Positions 47,596 through 62,117 are shown, counted from the stretch's first letter. The stretch: 64,000 bases of DNA from Ichthyophthirius multifiliis (GCF_000220395.1 NW_004086499.1:62001-126000), one strand, 5' to 3'. Notes: generated by a model from the letters alone, not told the origin. A program made the numbers and translations.

Positions 47596-50500
47596 ATGAT
47601 AAGATTATTCTATATTTTACTATTTTTATTATCATTAACATAAGGTATATAATATATGAAAGTAAATAATACCAATTTATAAAAAATAAAGATATCTTTA
47701 ATTAAAAAATAATCAGATTATAAAAAAATGATAAGCAAATTTATTAAATACCTATTGATTAATTTAAAAGTAAAATAAAATAAAAAACATTTAGTTTTTC
47801 TAATAACTACTATAATAAAAAAATATTAAAAAAAAAAAAAAGAAAATTAAGGAATTATGGGTTGGGTGAAATTAAAAATGATAATAAACGAAAAATAAAG
47901 TTTATAAATTTTAAGACAATCATTATTTTAAATAACTTATTAAAATAAGTACATAATTTAAATTATTTTTTTAAATTTAATGAAAAAAAATAAATTAAAA
48001 GAAATCTTTTAAAACTAATGCTTATATTTGAATAGGCAAATAGTATATTAAAAACAAGTAATAAATTTGTACTAAGAGATATGACAAATTAAAATTAAAT
48101 ATCATGTTCATCATTAGATATATAAGAAAATCAATGGTTTTTCTTTTATACAGCTTAAGGGAAAAATAATATATAAAGCTAATAATTTTAAATGGTTTTA
48201 TATTTATATTCCAACAATAAAACATTTAAATAAAATAATTTTACTTAATTAATAAATCAAGACAAAAATCTAGAATTATATATAGGCAATGATGTTATGG
48301 GTTTAAATTATTAAGCCTGGGCTGGTATTTATGAGAAAATATATTTAATATATGATATAAATTTGGATTATACTGAGTTATTATTAGAATCTATGCTATA
48401 TGGAGATTTAATAAATTTTTCATATTTTTTTGCTTTTAATGATAGACAAGGAAACTTTTTCAAAGAAAATATAAAGAATGAACTATATGAAGTTAATTAT
48501 AATAATAATCAACCTCAATTTAAAGATGATGGAATGGGTGTATATTTTAGTTCTTAAAATTAAAGTTTATTTGTACCTTTTATTGAATTAGATGATATAA
48601 TATTTATTACTTTCTGGATCTATGTAATTTTTTTTTAATATAAAAAAATAATAAAAAATAAGAATGAAAATATAGAATTAGATAATTAAAAAATATTAAC
48701 GTTTAAAGAAATAGATTCAAATAACATTTTTTCATTAAATTTAAAAAAAAACATCTTATAATTGAAAGGCTTTAAAGATTTCTCAATAGACATAGCACAA
48801 TTAGAATAAAATAAATGGAATTTTATCATCTTTTCTATTTTATAAAACGAATACAATGATTTTTTAATTGTAAAATCTTATACGAAAATTAATAATATGA
48901 AAGACATTGTTTAAAAACAAATAACTTTATAAGTTGAGAAAAACCTTTTTTATATAAATACTTCTAGTTTATATTATTTGTATATAGGGACTCCTTATTT
49001 TGACCAAAATTAAACTCCTTCTTCTTTTTTGGGGAAAATAAAAGACTTGGGAATCGGAATAGGAGGAATAATTATAAACTAAGAATTCAATTAAGAATTT
49101 AATAATTTATGTATACTTTAATTAGGAATATCCTAAAATCCTAATAATTAATAATAATCAGCAAAATGTTTATTATGTTCGTCTAAATCCATACAAAAAG
49201 AAAAAATTAGCGAAAGCTTTTCATGTAATACTACAAGAAATTGTCCTGAAGGATATTTTTTAGATAAGACTTTTTCTTCTTGCGAAAAATGCGATAGTAA
49301 ATGTTCAGCTTGTTTTGGAGGTTAATCCTCTTAATGTTAAAAATGTAAACCTGATTTTTTTAAAGACTCTTCTAACTGTGTAGAATAATGTGTTTAGGGA
49401 ACTTTCAATAATCTAGAAAAAATGATATGTTAAAGTAACCTAATAATATTATAATAATAACGAAAAAAATTAAAACTATATAAAAAAAGGTTGTACTTAA
49501 AATTGTCTCGAATGTACTTTTGTTAATTAATGCATTTTATGTAAAGATAATTTTTATTTGATTGACAATTAATGCAAAAGTACATTTTTTATATTAAAAA
49601 ATAATAAAAAAGCTTTATTATTTATTTATTTATATAGGCTGTAATAGTAAATGCTTAGTTTGTAAAGGGCCATCTAGTTCTGAATGTAGTAAATGCAATC
49701 GTGAATATTATCTTTTAAATAACACTTGCGTTTCGAATTGTGGTATTGGTTATTACAAAAATGATCAAATTAATGAATGTTAAAGTATATTTTTTTTACA
49801 AAAAAATCGAAATATAAATAATAATATTAATAGATTGTAATCCAAATTTAAACTGTTAGTAATGTTCAGATGGATAAAGTTGTAGTTCTTGTGGAATAGG
49901 CTTTTTTTTGAATTTTCCAAAATGCCAATAATGTCATCCTAATTGTGTATCTTGCTTTGCTTAAGAATATTATTAATGCTTTACATGTAATACAGCTCTA
50001 TAAAAATACAAAGAAGATGCAGCTTGTGTTGATGTATGCAGCAAAGGAAAATATAGAGCTCAATAAGATGAACTTTTATATTGTGAAGGTTATTAGTTAA
50101 TATAAAATTAAAAAAATATATAAAATAGATTGCTAACCTCCTTGCAAATAATGTTTAAGTAAAGAAATCTGTACAGATTGCTAAGAAGGGTATTATTATG
50201 ATTCAACATAAGAAGAAACAAAAAGATGTTAATTATGTGATAGTGGTAGCAAATAAATAAAAGGATGCGTTAATTGTTTTTTTTAATAAACAAATAACAA
50301 ATTAATATGTCGATAATGTATAAATGGATTACTTTAACCAGACTAAACATAATGTTTAGAAACATGTCCGTAAAAATATTTCTAAGATATCGATTAAAAA
50401 AAATGCATATGTAAATATACAAATAAATATATAAAATATATAAAATATATAAAATATATAAATATATAAAATATATAAAATATATAAATATATATATTAT

Positions 50501-52979
50501 CAATATTTTTATATATACTTATAATAATATATATTTATACAAGAATGTCATGAAAATTGTATATAATGTATTTAAGCATAGAACTTTAATTGTATAGAAT
50601 GTATTAGTGGTTATTATTAAGAGTAAAATACTAATTCTTGTCTTAAATGTCCCAAAAATTGTTAAAAATGTATTATATTATCAAGCAAATTACATTGCAT
50701 AAAATGTTTTCCAGGTTATATATTTTAAATAGAAATATAAATTTCTTTTGATTTTTCCTTATCTAATTTAGTAAGGTGTGTTAATGAATGTTCATTCGGA
50801 TATTTTAGTTTATCTAAATCTTTAACATAGGAATTAACTATACTATTTTTATAAAAAGTTAACTAAAATTTATACTTAGGCTTCTTAAATAGTGATTGGT
50901 GTTAGAAATGTTCTTCCATAAATATAAATTGCGAAGATTGTGAAAAATAAAATCCGTAAAATTGTCTAGTTTGTAAAAATAAATATTATTTGAAAATCGT
51001 AACCGTTTTCTTATAAAATTAAGACGGAGAAATTCAAAATTAAGATGGATATATTTAAAATTAAGATGGAGAAATACAAAAAACTTATAAATATGGAGAT
51101 TGTTTTCCTTGTTCTTAAGCAAATTGTGATGTATGCATAAAAAAAAAACCTTCCTTAGATGATTTAGATGATCCTCCTTAATGCCTTTCTTGTATAAGAG
51201 ATAAAAATGATGTTTGTTAAAACTTTTTAATTAATGGTGTTTGTATATCTCAATCTAATTGTATATTAAATACTAATTATTATATCGAAAAAAAAAAGTG
51301 TATCTGTGCTAAATGTGATGATTTATGCTCTTCTTGTATAGGAGGATTAGAGAATTAATGCCTTGGGTGTAGTTCTTTAAAAAATTTTTTAGTTAAATCT
51401 GAAAATTTAAATTACGGATATTGTTAACGTAAATAATATTTATTTTTATTAAAAAAAAAAAAAAAGAATGTCCTTCTATCTGTAGTGAATGTATAAGTTA
51501 AAATTTTTGTTTAAGTTGTATTAAGGATTATTATTTGAATTATTTTGATGTACAAATAAAATATATATATTTATTGATTCATATTAATAAATAAATAAAA
51601 AAAAAAGTCTAATACCTAATTATGCATAGATAAATGTCCTAATAATTTCTACGAAGATAACGACTAAAACAAATGTACAAAATGTCCAGATCCATTTTGC
51701 CAAAATTGTTTTAAGAAATCGCTATAAATAATAACCTGTCTCCAATGTAAACCAGGTTTTTATATAAACAAAGAATCAGGCACATGCCAACGTAAATTCA
51801 AAAAAACAAATAAAAAAAATGTAAAAATACAATAATAAAGAATGCCACCCTTAATGTGAAACATGTTTATAATCCGGAAATGACATAGAGCCCTTCTGTT
51901 AAAAATGCAAACAACCAACATAACAAGACTGGCCTCCAATAGTAGTAGACGGCACCAAATGTAAAGAAAAATGTCCTAAGAAAAAATACATGGACCTCGA
52001 AACATTAATATGTGTAGATTGTCATCCATCATGCAATTAATGTACATCTTAAAGCCAAACACAATGCTAAGAATGTAATAATATAGGATTTTATTTAGAA
52101 ATATCTACATGTAAATCTTGTGATTAAAGCTGTCTTTCGTGTATTGGGCCTGGTTAATATAATTGTGATTAATGTAAAAAAGACTACTTTAAATTAGGTT
52201 TATCTACTTGTGTATAGTCATGCCCAAAAGGCTATTTCCACGACGAAATTTTATATATTTGCCGAAAATGCAATATTGAATGTGAAGAATGTTCTTCATT
52301 AAATACTTGTATTTCCTGTAATACAAAAGGAGGTTATTATCAGGGAAATAACAACTAATGCTTAAGATGTTCTTTTTAATGTTCTTAATGTACTTAATAA
52401 GGACCTAACAACTGCCTGTAATGTTCTCAAGGCTTTTTTTTGGAAGCTAAATCCTGCAGACGAGACTGCTCTCAGGGATTAAGAAAAGTGAATCTAAAAT
52501 GTTTAAAATGTCCTCTATTTTGTTCTTTTTGTAATGAAAATAATACCGAATAATGCCTTAGATGTATCAAAGATTACATTTTAGATCAAACTGATTTCCA
52601 ATGTAAAAAATCTTGTTAAAAAGGTTTTGCTAAGTTTTTAAATTTCGAAAATGTTTTAGAAGAAGAATCCCCTTTTGTTTGCCAAAAATGTCATTTTGCA
52701 TGTTCTGAGTGTTTTTCATAAGGAAATTACTCATGTACAGCATGCACGGAAGGCTATGTTTATTATCCAGATATTAATTTTTGTGGACTAGTTTGTGAGT
52801 TTGGGTATATACCCAATACTTAAAAAAAAGGAGAATGCCAAGTTTGTTTAAAAAATTGTATTTCCTGTAAAAAAAGTTTATTTTAATTCGAAATCGATTG
52901 TTTTTCACAATGTCCTTTAGGAACTTAACTAATTTAAGGAACAAATATATGCTAAGTAAATTAAAAAAATCCAATTAAA

Positions 52980-53012
<33 letters not shown>

Positions 53013-56000
53013 GGCTATACTAGAACCATCAATAGAATTAATAAGTGACATAGAAAATTTACAAATAGGAAATAACTTAATGTTATAAATGAGAGTAATA
53101 TCATAAATAGAAATAATCGATTTTTCCTGGACTCTACTCTCTCCCCCTGATTAATCTGAATAATTATTCCTAAACTCTTTCCAATCTCCACATTTACTCA
53201 TAATACCTACCCAAAATCTCATTCTTTCACAAAAATATATCCTAAAATACAATATATAAAACCAAAAAGGTTCAAAATAAACCACAATTTCTTTCCTAAC
53301 AAATAACCTGATAAAAATTGGATAAATAGAAATACTCCCAAACATCCCTTTAATATCTGGTTAGACATCCATAATATTAAACTTAAAAGACTGGAATTCA
53401 AACTTTTAAATAAGTTACGATATAATCGCTTATATATATAGAAAAATACCGATAAAAATAAACCAAAATCAACAAACTTAATAATATCTTATTAAAAAAT
53501 CGAAAATTCGTCCCATAGCATTTAATTTTACCAAAAACATAATTGAATTCAAATATTATCCAATAATAAAATAAACTGAAACTCTCATAATAAACATCCG
53601 AGCCTACACCCAATCTAAATCAATTGAAATTCAAAAAGAAATCGAAATAAAATCCAACCCAGATTATATACAAATGTTCAAAGACCAATATATACAAAAA
53701 ACCGACCCAAAAAACACTAAATTCGGAAAAAACAGTATTTTCCAAAGAGCATTCTACGGTGCAAACCTCCCTTCAAACTTAGATGATATAGATATGCAAT
53801 TTTTTATTATAAAACAGCTTTATTAAGAAGAAATATACGCCCAAAGCGAGCAAATGCATTAAGCAAACTATCTTTTCCAAATCCAATAAACCTTCTTTAT
53901 TCAAAAAAGTTTAGTATAGCTTGAAGACGAATATCTATGTAAAAATTCTGGTAAAAAAACTTTCCTACAGCACACTTTTCCTTCTTTTGATAATAAATTT
54001 TACGAAAAAAAAATACCTACATGTATTTGTGGAAACGAATATACTGGTTCCTTATGTTTTTGGGAACTTTCTAAATACACGAATACTACTTTAAAAATAA
54101 ATGAAGCATTTTCCTATATATAAAAATTTAATCAAAACAAACTTTTTCTACTCTCCTTATTATCGAACATACTAGATTTTAAAGACATAATATAAAAAAA
54201 CTTACCTTAAATACTCGATTTTACTTATTAATAATTCCAAAGCATCGCAATATAAGATGGAAATCCAGTATTTTTTTAATATATCTCTTAAATAATATCT
54301 AATATATACGACATATTAATAAACTATGATTCTAAGATTTCCTTTCAAAAAAAATCCTTATATATAAAAAACTACCGTCTTTTTCAAAACTCTTATATAG
54401 AAAAATACCTCTAAAACCAAATATAAAGCAATGAGACTTTTTTTTCCTTTTTTTACCAACTCCATTGTTAAAAAAACACTATCCAATATGCCAAAAAAAC
54501 ACCTCGTAATTTACTATATACACCCGAATTATTCCAATTTGGAGATGGAGTTGATATTTTGTAAAGCATATACACATTTCCTTAAATTTAAGTGCTTTCT
54601 TTTGCCTCTGCAGTTATTTTTCCACTTGAAATTCTACAAGAATACACTTAAATCTTCACTAAAATCGAACAGTTTTCAGGCATTGAAATATTATTTGATT
54701 ACCTACAAAACTGCACCCTGATATAGCAAAACTAAGTCACAAACATACTAAATATATAACTTTATGGACTAAAAAAAAACGAAAATATCTTCTAAGAAAT
54801 CACATTTATCGATCAGAAAGTCCCAATAATAATTCTTCTTAAAAAAAAACTAAGAACTCCAACCTTTTCTTCCCTAAAGACTCCTTACAAATGTATGAAT
54901 TATCTCGAAAAATATCAAAACTGGAACGAAACTAATTGCTCATATCTAAACGAAAACACCACTCATATAATATGTTCATGCTATTCCCTAGAAGGGCCTT
55001 TTATAGCCCTTTTAGATTTCCAAAAAGACTAAATTTAGGAAGATTTTAACACTTATATTTTCGCCTATAATTCATTCTAGAATGCCTATTTACAAAAAGA
55101 ACACGAAAACGCACTAATAAACTTTGGAATATAAAAAAATAAAGAAAATACAAACAAAAAAGTATAAATAGACGAAAAATTAGACTAAAAATAATCCATA
55201 ATATTAAATAATTTATACGGAATTATATTTTCGTTATTTTTTTTGGTTTTTTTTTGTCCTCTAATGTATAAAATTGCTTAAATAAAAAATCAATATGAAA
55301 GCTAAAATTATGATAATTAAAAATTGTAACCAATTCTTTTTTCTAAACATTTCTTATATTATTTTACACCAATATCTTTTCTATTAGGAAAAACTAATAA
55401 TTTTATCACTAATTATAGTCGATGTACTATTATTATTACATGCCTTTCAACACACTTATGTTTATCAGCAGTTTTTTTCAAAGAGTTTATTGATTTTTAG
55501 GCTGTTTTTATATCATTTTTATCCTTTATTGGGTCTTTTTTTATTAAATATGTTTATTTCTCAGCACTAGGGATTAAATTTATGATTTAAGGAGATGAAT
55601 TTAATTATAGTTGTATGATTTAAATAAGTTCTTTAATAATATTAATAAGTAAAAAAAAAATTAAATTAATATATAAATGTTTATTTATTAATTATTTTAG
55701 TTACTTAGTTTTTATTTATAATTGAAATCGGAAGAATTATTGATGTTGAGAAACTATATGATTGTGGTGTGTGTGTTTTTATGAGTCTTTTGTTTGATAT
55801 AATATTTGATTTTATATTTGTTCTGATTTCATATATATATAAAAAAGACATTAATTTTTTTAAAAAATTACATTATTTAAGAGGTATATATTTCTTTCTA
55901 CAAGATGATATTATTTAAAACTTAAATATGAAATTAGAATCTAAAAATTAATAAAGTAATTTCAAAAGTATAGATGAAGAAACTAATAATTTTATAATAA

Positions 56001-56095
56001 ATTATAATAATTAAAAATCTAATTAATTAAAATAATTATAAACTTTAACAATGGAAAAAGAAATATAAAAAATTATTAATTTTATATAGAAATGA
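47596..56095 (+). CDS. giant surface protein: furin-like Cys repeats, REJ-like region, C-terminal TM helices
   Basis: The frame opens with a signal peptide (MIRLFYILLFLLSLTQG, ATG 47596-47598) and closes at TGA 56093-56095. Residues to about 500 resemble concanavalin/LamG-type folds (NQWFFFYTAQ, QAWAGIYEKIYLIYD, GKIKDLGIGIGG). From about 49,160 to 52,980 the protein is almost entirely furin-like cysteine-rich repeats (CxxC, CxxCxxxC, 'C..C.....C..C..G', e.g. CEKCDSKCSACFGGQ, CPEGYFLDKTFSSC). From 53,010 to about 54,700 a REJ/PKD-like region follows (SWTLLSPPDQ, YILKYNIQNQKG, TISFLTNN), and from 55,215 to 55,860 about six membrane helices, then a short cytosolic tail. Introns are small and AT-rich. 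Such proteins occur in large ciliate families, probably as surface receptors or adhesins; the ligand is unknown. Confidence 0.88.
50417..50492. repeat. (AAATATAT)-type repeats in an intron
   Basis: Tandem imperfect AAATATATA units fill a small intron of the giant surface protein gene. Confidence 0.75.
51015..51077 (+). repeat. three tandem 21-bp coding repeats
   Basis: Units 51015-51035, 51036-51056 and 51057-51077 encode QNQDGEI, QNQDGYI and QNQDGEI between cysteine repeats of the giant surface protein, in frame. Confidence 0.9.
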
Positions 56096-57089
56096 TATAA
56101 AAAAAATTAATGTATAGATATATATATAAAAATATTTAGATATTTATTATTTATATTATAATAATAAATAAAAACATAATCAAAAATATATAAGCAATTT
56201 TTTATTTTTTTAAAATATTACTATAAAGAAATATAGATTATTATTAGATAAATAAAAAATATTATTTTTTAATATGTTTAATTTTATATAAAATTATTAT
56301 AGTAGTTATTGAAAGAAACATTTACAAATTTTTAAAAATGATATTAATATAAAAAAAAAAAAGTAAAATTATAAATAAATAAAATAATTCTAATTTATTA
56401 AAAAATATTTTAAACTTATATAAATTTTAAATGGAAATAAATTAATATGAAAAAAAAAAATACTAATTAAAATAATATATTTTAAAATAAGATTATAAAA
56501 AAATAAAATTAAAAGAAAAAAAACTAAAAAAAATATAAATATAAATAAAAATATATATATATAAATATATATAAATATATATTATTTTATCTATTAATAT
56601 ATATATATATATATTTTTATTATATTTTTATTTATTTTTTCATTATTTTATTAAAATTTTAAACACATTTAAAAAAATATTTGGTTTTTATATAACATCT
56701 TTTTTTTATATTCTTTATATATAATTAAATATATTACAAAATAAATTTAAATATTAATTTAATTAATCAATATATATTTATAAATTTATAAATTAAAAAT
56801 TATTTATTTTAATTTATGTATTTATATTTATATAAAAAATATTTTCGATATTTTAATCAATAATTATTGTTATTTCATTCATATATTTTTTTTTTTTATA
56901 TATAAATATTTTTAATCATATATTTATTTTACATATATTGATTTTTATTAACATTCTATAATTATTTATATATATTTCTTAATAATATTTAAATAAAATA
57001 GAGAAAAATCCCTAAATATATTTATAACAAAAATAAAAATAAATTGTTATTTTATTTTTTTATATATATATTTATTTCTAATGCATTTT
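56096..57089. other. convergent AT-rich intergenic
   Basis: About 1 kb between the 3' ends of the surface protein (+) and eL31 (-). It has AT tracts at about 56,540-56,620; no gene seen. Confidence 0.6.
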
Positions 57090-57428
57090 TCATTATTTTG
57101 ATTTTTCAGTTTAAAGTCCTTTGTAAGTTTCGACTTCAAGGTGTTATACTAAAGTATAAAATTCTGATTTTGCTCCTTCTTCTTCATTTTTTTTTCTAGA
57201 AAGTCTTACTCTAACTCTTCTTGGGATATTTCTTATACCGTTGCTCCATACATATTTATTGAGTGCAGTATCAACTCTAACATCTTTTGTTCCCATAGTT
57301 TTGGTAGCAAAAGCAACGATTTCTTTAATTGCTCTAGGAGCTTTCTTTTTGAAAGAGATCTTGTGACATTTTTTGTGTAAATTAACAGTTGCGTCTACAG
57401 ATTTTTCTTGAACTTGACCTTTTGCCAT
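57090..57428 (-). CDS. RPL31: 60S ribosomal protein eL31
   Basis: One exon of 112 aa, ATG 57426-57428, TGA 57090-57092. Family blocks are clear: [60 protein letters not shown] and [20 protein letters not shown], ending with a short tail after TYKGLQTEKSK. eL31 sits near the polypeptide exit tunnel of the large subunit. Length and basic composition match the family (110-125 aa). GC is much higher than in the flanks and few TAA/TAG glutamines are used, as in highly expressed ciliate genes. Confidence 0.98.
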
Positions 57429-58006
57429 TTTTTTTTATTTTTATATTTAATATATTTTTATTTTTTTTAATTTAATTAATATTTTTTTATTATTTTTTTT
57501 ATTTTATATTTTTTACTATTTTTTTTTATATCTTATTTTTTTTTTATTTATACTCTTTTTAAATTAATTTTATATTATATGTAATTTTTTTTTTTTTTAA
57601 ATAAATTATACATATATATATATTTTAAAAATATTTTCTTTAAAATATTTAAATTATTTAGTTAAATGAATAAAATATTGAATATCTAATATTTAAATTA
57701 CTTTTTTGTTTTTTTATAAATTATATAATTATTATTCTAATAATTTTAAATATAGTCTCTTAAAAAAAAAATCAATAGAAAAACATAAAATGTATATTTT
57801 ATAAAAAAAACTAAAAAAAAAAATAAAAACATAAAAAATTTTATTTCATAAAAAACTAATATAAAATAAATATAAATTGACAAATTTTTTTATAAATAGT
57901 TTATTATATTATATTATATTATATTATATTATATATTTAACTCAATTAATAAAAAAATTAATATTATGTTAAATTTTTTGTAAAACAAATAATATTTTTT
58001 TAATTT
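57429..58006. other. eL31 upstream / AT-rich intergenic
   Basis: About 580 bp, T-rich next to eL31, with a (TTATA)n tract at about 57,903-57,935. No promoter element recognised. Confidence 0.55.
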
Positions 58007-59538
58007 TCAATTATTTGAGTTTTATTAATTTTTCAACTACAAAAAGTTTTAAAATTTAATTATATATTCTTATTTTTCTTCTTCACTATAATCATTTATT
58101 TAATAAATATAATTTTAAAACTATTCTTTATTTTCAAACAAAGAAAATAAATACTTATCATTTACTTCAACTAAAATTTAATATTATTAGAGATTATTAT
58201 CATGATTTTATTCTTCTTCATCTTCTTCATCATACTCATATTCTTCTTCTTCATTATTTTATACTTCAACATCATTTTATTATTCTTCATTATTATTTAT
58301 TTCTTATTATTCCTATTATTATTAATAATTCTAATCTAATACTGATTATTAAACTTATTAATTATTATTATCTTCAATATTATTAATTTATTCTTATTAA
58401 TTATTTTCTTCCTATTAGTTGTCTGAAATTTCATCAAAATTATATCTACATAAAGGACATGTAGCATTAACTCTAAGCCATTAAGTTATACAATCTTTAT
58501 GAAAATGATGCAAAGTATTACAAGGTAAAAATATTAAATTATCATCTATTACATAATCAATTCTACATATAGAGCATTCAGTATCTCCTTGAACTTATCC
58601 ATGCTAATATTTAATAGATTTAAATTATTTCAAAAAGTTTTTTTTTTTTTTTTTTAATTTTAAAGCATTATAAAGAAAATATGGTAAATAAAATATGAGG
58701 ACAATAGGAATAGCTTTAATAAAAATATATAAAATTATATTTAAATATAAATATAAATATTCGTATAAATATATAATTATATTAATTAATATTTATTTAT
58801 ATATATATATATATATAAAAATTATTTACCTATACATATAAAAATAAAAATATCACAAATATTTTTATTATAAAATAGAATAAAAGTAATAGAAATTAAT
58901 ACCCACCACAAAAATCCATATTCACAATTTATTCTATCGCTATTTAAAAAAATACTAAAATATTTATCTTTTATAAATAGACTTAATCCATAAATCGTAT
59001 AACAAAGGGTTAAGACAGCAAAGAAATAAAAAATGATTTTTAAAAAACGATTTCTTTTATAATAATAGTTCATAAATTCTTTATTGAGTTAATTTTTTAA
59101 ATCCATTTTTTCAAGTTCTGTAAAATAATACTAAAACTATTAATATTATTATTCATTTTCTTCCTCAGTTTTATATTCACCTAATTTTTCGCAAATATAT
59201 TATTTTCTTATTTACGATATTAATTATAAAGAAATTAAAAAATTATATAAAAATCTACAAAAAAAGAAATAAGACCATTAAATATTCCAAAGTTATAATT
59301 AACTATCTTTACATCTATTAATATAAATAATTAAAGAAACAAAGGCAATAATTAAATCTATTATTGAATATAAATATATTTGATTTTTATTTTCCTTAAA
59401 TATTTCTAAAAATAATTTAGACTATATTCTTTTTTGATTATTGTTTTCTTACGCTATTTAATTATCATCATTATCTATTTCTGCCTATTCATCAGCTATC
59501 AATGGTTATATTAAATTTTAAATTTATTATTCTTACAT
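58007..59538 (-). CDS. membrane RING-H2 finger protein, probable E3 ubiquitin ligase
   Basis: Two exons, 58830-59538 and 58007-58713, with an intron 58714-58829, join in phase to 471 aa (ATG 59536-59538, TGA 58007-58009). The N-terminus is Gln/Asp-rich; four hydrophobic helices follow (LYSIIDLIIAFVSLIIYI, YFFFCRFLYNFLISLQL, IIFYFFAVLTLCYTIYGLSL, FLWWVLISITFILFY, continuing over the splice into AIPIVLIFYLPYFLY). The RING-H2 reads CSICRIDY...FLPCNTLHHFHKDC, then WLRVNATCPLCRYNF, with the Cys and His ligands of the C3H2C3 type in order. A long acidic Glu/Asn/Gln tail follows. Role inferred: membrane-anchored ubiquitin ligase of the endomembrane system. Confidence 0.93.
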
Positions 59539-60899
59539 ATTATTTTTTTATTATTATATATTTATTATTTTAGAAATAATATTATAAAAAAATATATATT
59601 AAAGATTGAAAATAACTTTTTTATTATTATTTATATTAATATATTAGATAAATTATTTATATAATATAGCATACAATTTAATTTAATTAGAACAATTCAT
59701 AGATTTAATAACTATATATAAAAACATATTTTATTTTAAACTAAAAGTAAATATGAAATTACTTTGTTATTATACTAGTGCAAATAATAATACTATTTTA
59801 TTCTAAATAAAATTGATTATTTTTTTAAATTAAACTTATTATTATACAAAAAAAAATATGATAAACTTTAAATATATGAAATTATTTTTAATTAAAAATT
59901 ATACTAAAAAAAATATATCAATTTTTAAATAATTTTTTTTTTTTTTCAATAATTTTATTATTATAACCAACCATATTTTTATATTTTATTTTTAAAATTT
60001 ATATGACTTTTATAAATTGTTTTAACTAATTTATTTATTGATTAATATCCATTATATTTTTAAAACCAAATATATATATATTTTTTTAAATTAAGAAAAA
60101 ATAAATAAACATTGTCTATATTTAAATATAAAAAAACAATAATAATTCTTATCAATATTATAAAAATAATAATAAAAAATATATAAGATTAAACAATAAT
60201 TATATTTGTATATATGCTTATTTATAAAAAGTTAAAGTAAATAATTACATAGTATTATTTTAATAATTAATTTTGATTATTGCAAAGTTTAAGATAATTA
60301 ATATAATTTTTTTAGTCAAAATATAAATTTTTACTATATATATTTAATCGTATTTTTATATTTAATAAATAAAAATTAAAAAAAATTATAAATTTATTAA
60401 AATAAATGCCCATTTTATATAATAACTATAAATTATTTTTATTTTAAAAAAACCTTGAATTTAATTTTATTATTTATATTTTAAAAGAAATAATTAGGAC
60501 AAATTCCATAATTAATTTTTAAATTTAATTATTAAATATTAAACATAGTTATATTTAATACGTAATAATTTTATTACATCACGTAAAAAATATAAAATAG
60601 GCTTGCGCGTAATATACAATTGCAGCAAATATATAAAACTAATATTTTCGTTTAATATTTAATTTTTAAATATAATTAAATAAAGTAATAAAAGATGAAA
60701 ATATATAAAATCATTAATAAAAAAAATAAATTAATAAATTTATATAAAAAAAAGGAAAAAAAAAAAAAAATTAAAAAAAAAAATATAGAAATAAAAAAAA
60801 ATAGAAATAAAAAAAAAACATTTTAAAATAAAAAAAAAAAATAATATAAAAATATAAAAATAAATGGTATAACCTTAATAAAAAAAATAATCTTCTATA
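59539..60899. other. divergent intergenic region with a GC-rich island
   Basis: About 1.35 kb between the RING gene (-) and the carrier gene (+). It is almost pure A/T except around 60,575-60,632 (TACATCACGTAA, then GGCTTGCGCGTAATA and TTGCAGCAAA). No gene seen; see the findings. Confidence 0.6.
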
Positions 60900-62117
60900 A
60901 TGAATACTCTTTAACCATTTTTAATTGGCGGTTTTTCAGGTATGTTTGCTACAACTATTATTCAACCAATTGATACCATAAAAGTTCGTATTTAAATTTT
61001 ATCGGAAGAAAAGTCTGCAGGAAATTCAAAATTATCCACTAATCCTATTGCAATAGCCAAAAACGTGATAAAATCTGACGGTATTTCAGGTTTATATAAA
61101 GGGTAATATATAAAATTTAATAAATAATAAAAATTATATAAGCACAATAAATAAAATTAATAAAATAGAATTGATTCTGCTTTAATGAGATAAGTATTAT
61201 ACACAACAGTAAGATTAGGACTTTTTAAGACATTAACTGATAATATTAAAGCCAAAAAAGGCGGAAGTAAAGCAAACTATATAATATTATTTTTTGAAAA
61301 AAAAGTTAAAAAATATATATAAAAATAAATAAATATGCAAATAAAGAAAATTTAACTTTCGGAGAAAAAGTATACTGCTCTCTTACTGCAGGTTTTGTAG
61401 GTTCTTTATGTGGTAATCCCGCAGATTTAGCATTAGTGAGATTTTAAGGAGATACTTTATTACCTATTGACTAAAGAAGAAATTATAAAAATATTTTTGA
61501 TGCATTAAGAAGAATAGTTTCTGAAGAAGGAGTATTGGCTTTATGGAAGGGATGTTCGCCTACTGTTGTTAGAGCAATGCTATTAAATTTAGGTATGCTT
61601 TCAACTTTTGATGAAGCAAAAGAAAGATTAAATGAATATACTAAAACAACTGATACTTTATAAACATAAGTTATGTAAGATTTTATATTAATTTCTAAAT
61701 TTATTTATTTTATAAAAAATAAGTGCTTCTGCTCTTTCTGGTATTGTTGCTTCTGTAATGTCTTTACCTATTGATAATATCAAAACTAAATTATAAAGAC
61801 AAAAACCTGATGCTTAAGGAAATGTTTTATATAAAGGCTTTACTGATTGCTTTACTATTGTAATTATATATATTAAAAATATGGCATTGAATATTTTTTT
61901 TTTTAATATAATAGAGTGTTAGAAGAGAAGGATTTTTAGGTTTGTGGGTTGGTTTACCAACTTTTATAACAAGAATTGCACCACATGTTGTTATTGTAAA
62001 AATTTATATAATAAAATTTGATGTTTTTTTTATAAATATATATTTTTATAATATTAAAAGACATTACTTGTTTAAGATTCGTTAACTAAATATTTTAATA
62101 AAAGAAAATAACTTTGA
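60900..62117 (+). CDS. mitochondrial carrier family protein (oxoglutarate/malate-like)
   Basis: Six exons (60900-61102, 61169-61266, 61347-61674, 61724-61859, 61915-61995, 62061-62117) join in phase to 300 aa. Three repeats of about 100 aa each carry the carrier signature P-x-(D/E)-x-x-(K/R): QPIDTIKVRIQIL in repeat one, NPADLALVRFQGD in repeat two, LPIDNIKTKLQRQ in repeat three, each followed by G-L-x-x-G-type motifs (GISGLYKG, GVLALWKG, GFLGLWVGLP). The NPAD-LALVR-QxD motif of repeat two is characteristic of the 2-oxoglutarate/malate/dicarboxylate group in the inner mitochondrial membrane. The exact substrate is an inference from that group. All introns are 46-80 nt. Confidence 0.95.

Noticed and set aside
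53151-53613. Minus-strand frames in the REJ-like region
   Set aside because: The + strand frame of the giant surface protein is continuous here.
54431-54721. Plus-strand standard-code frame of 96 codons
   Set aside because: Out of frame with the surface protein; open only because the standard code ends the true frame at TAA/TAG.
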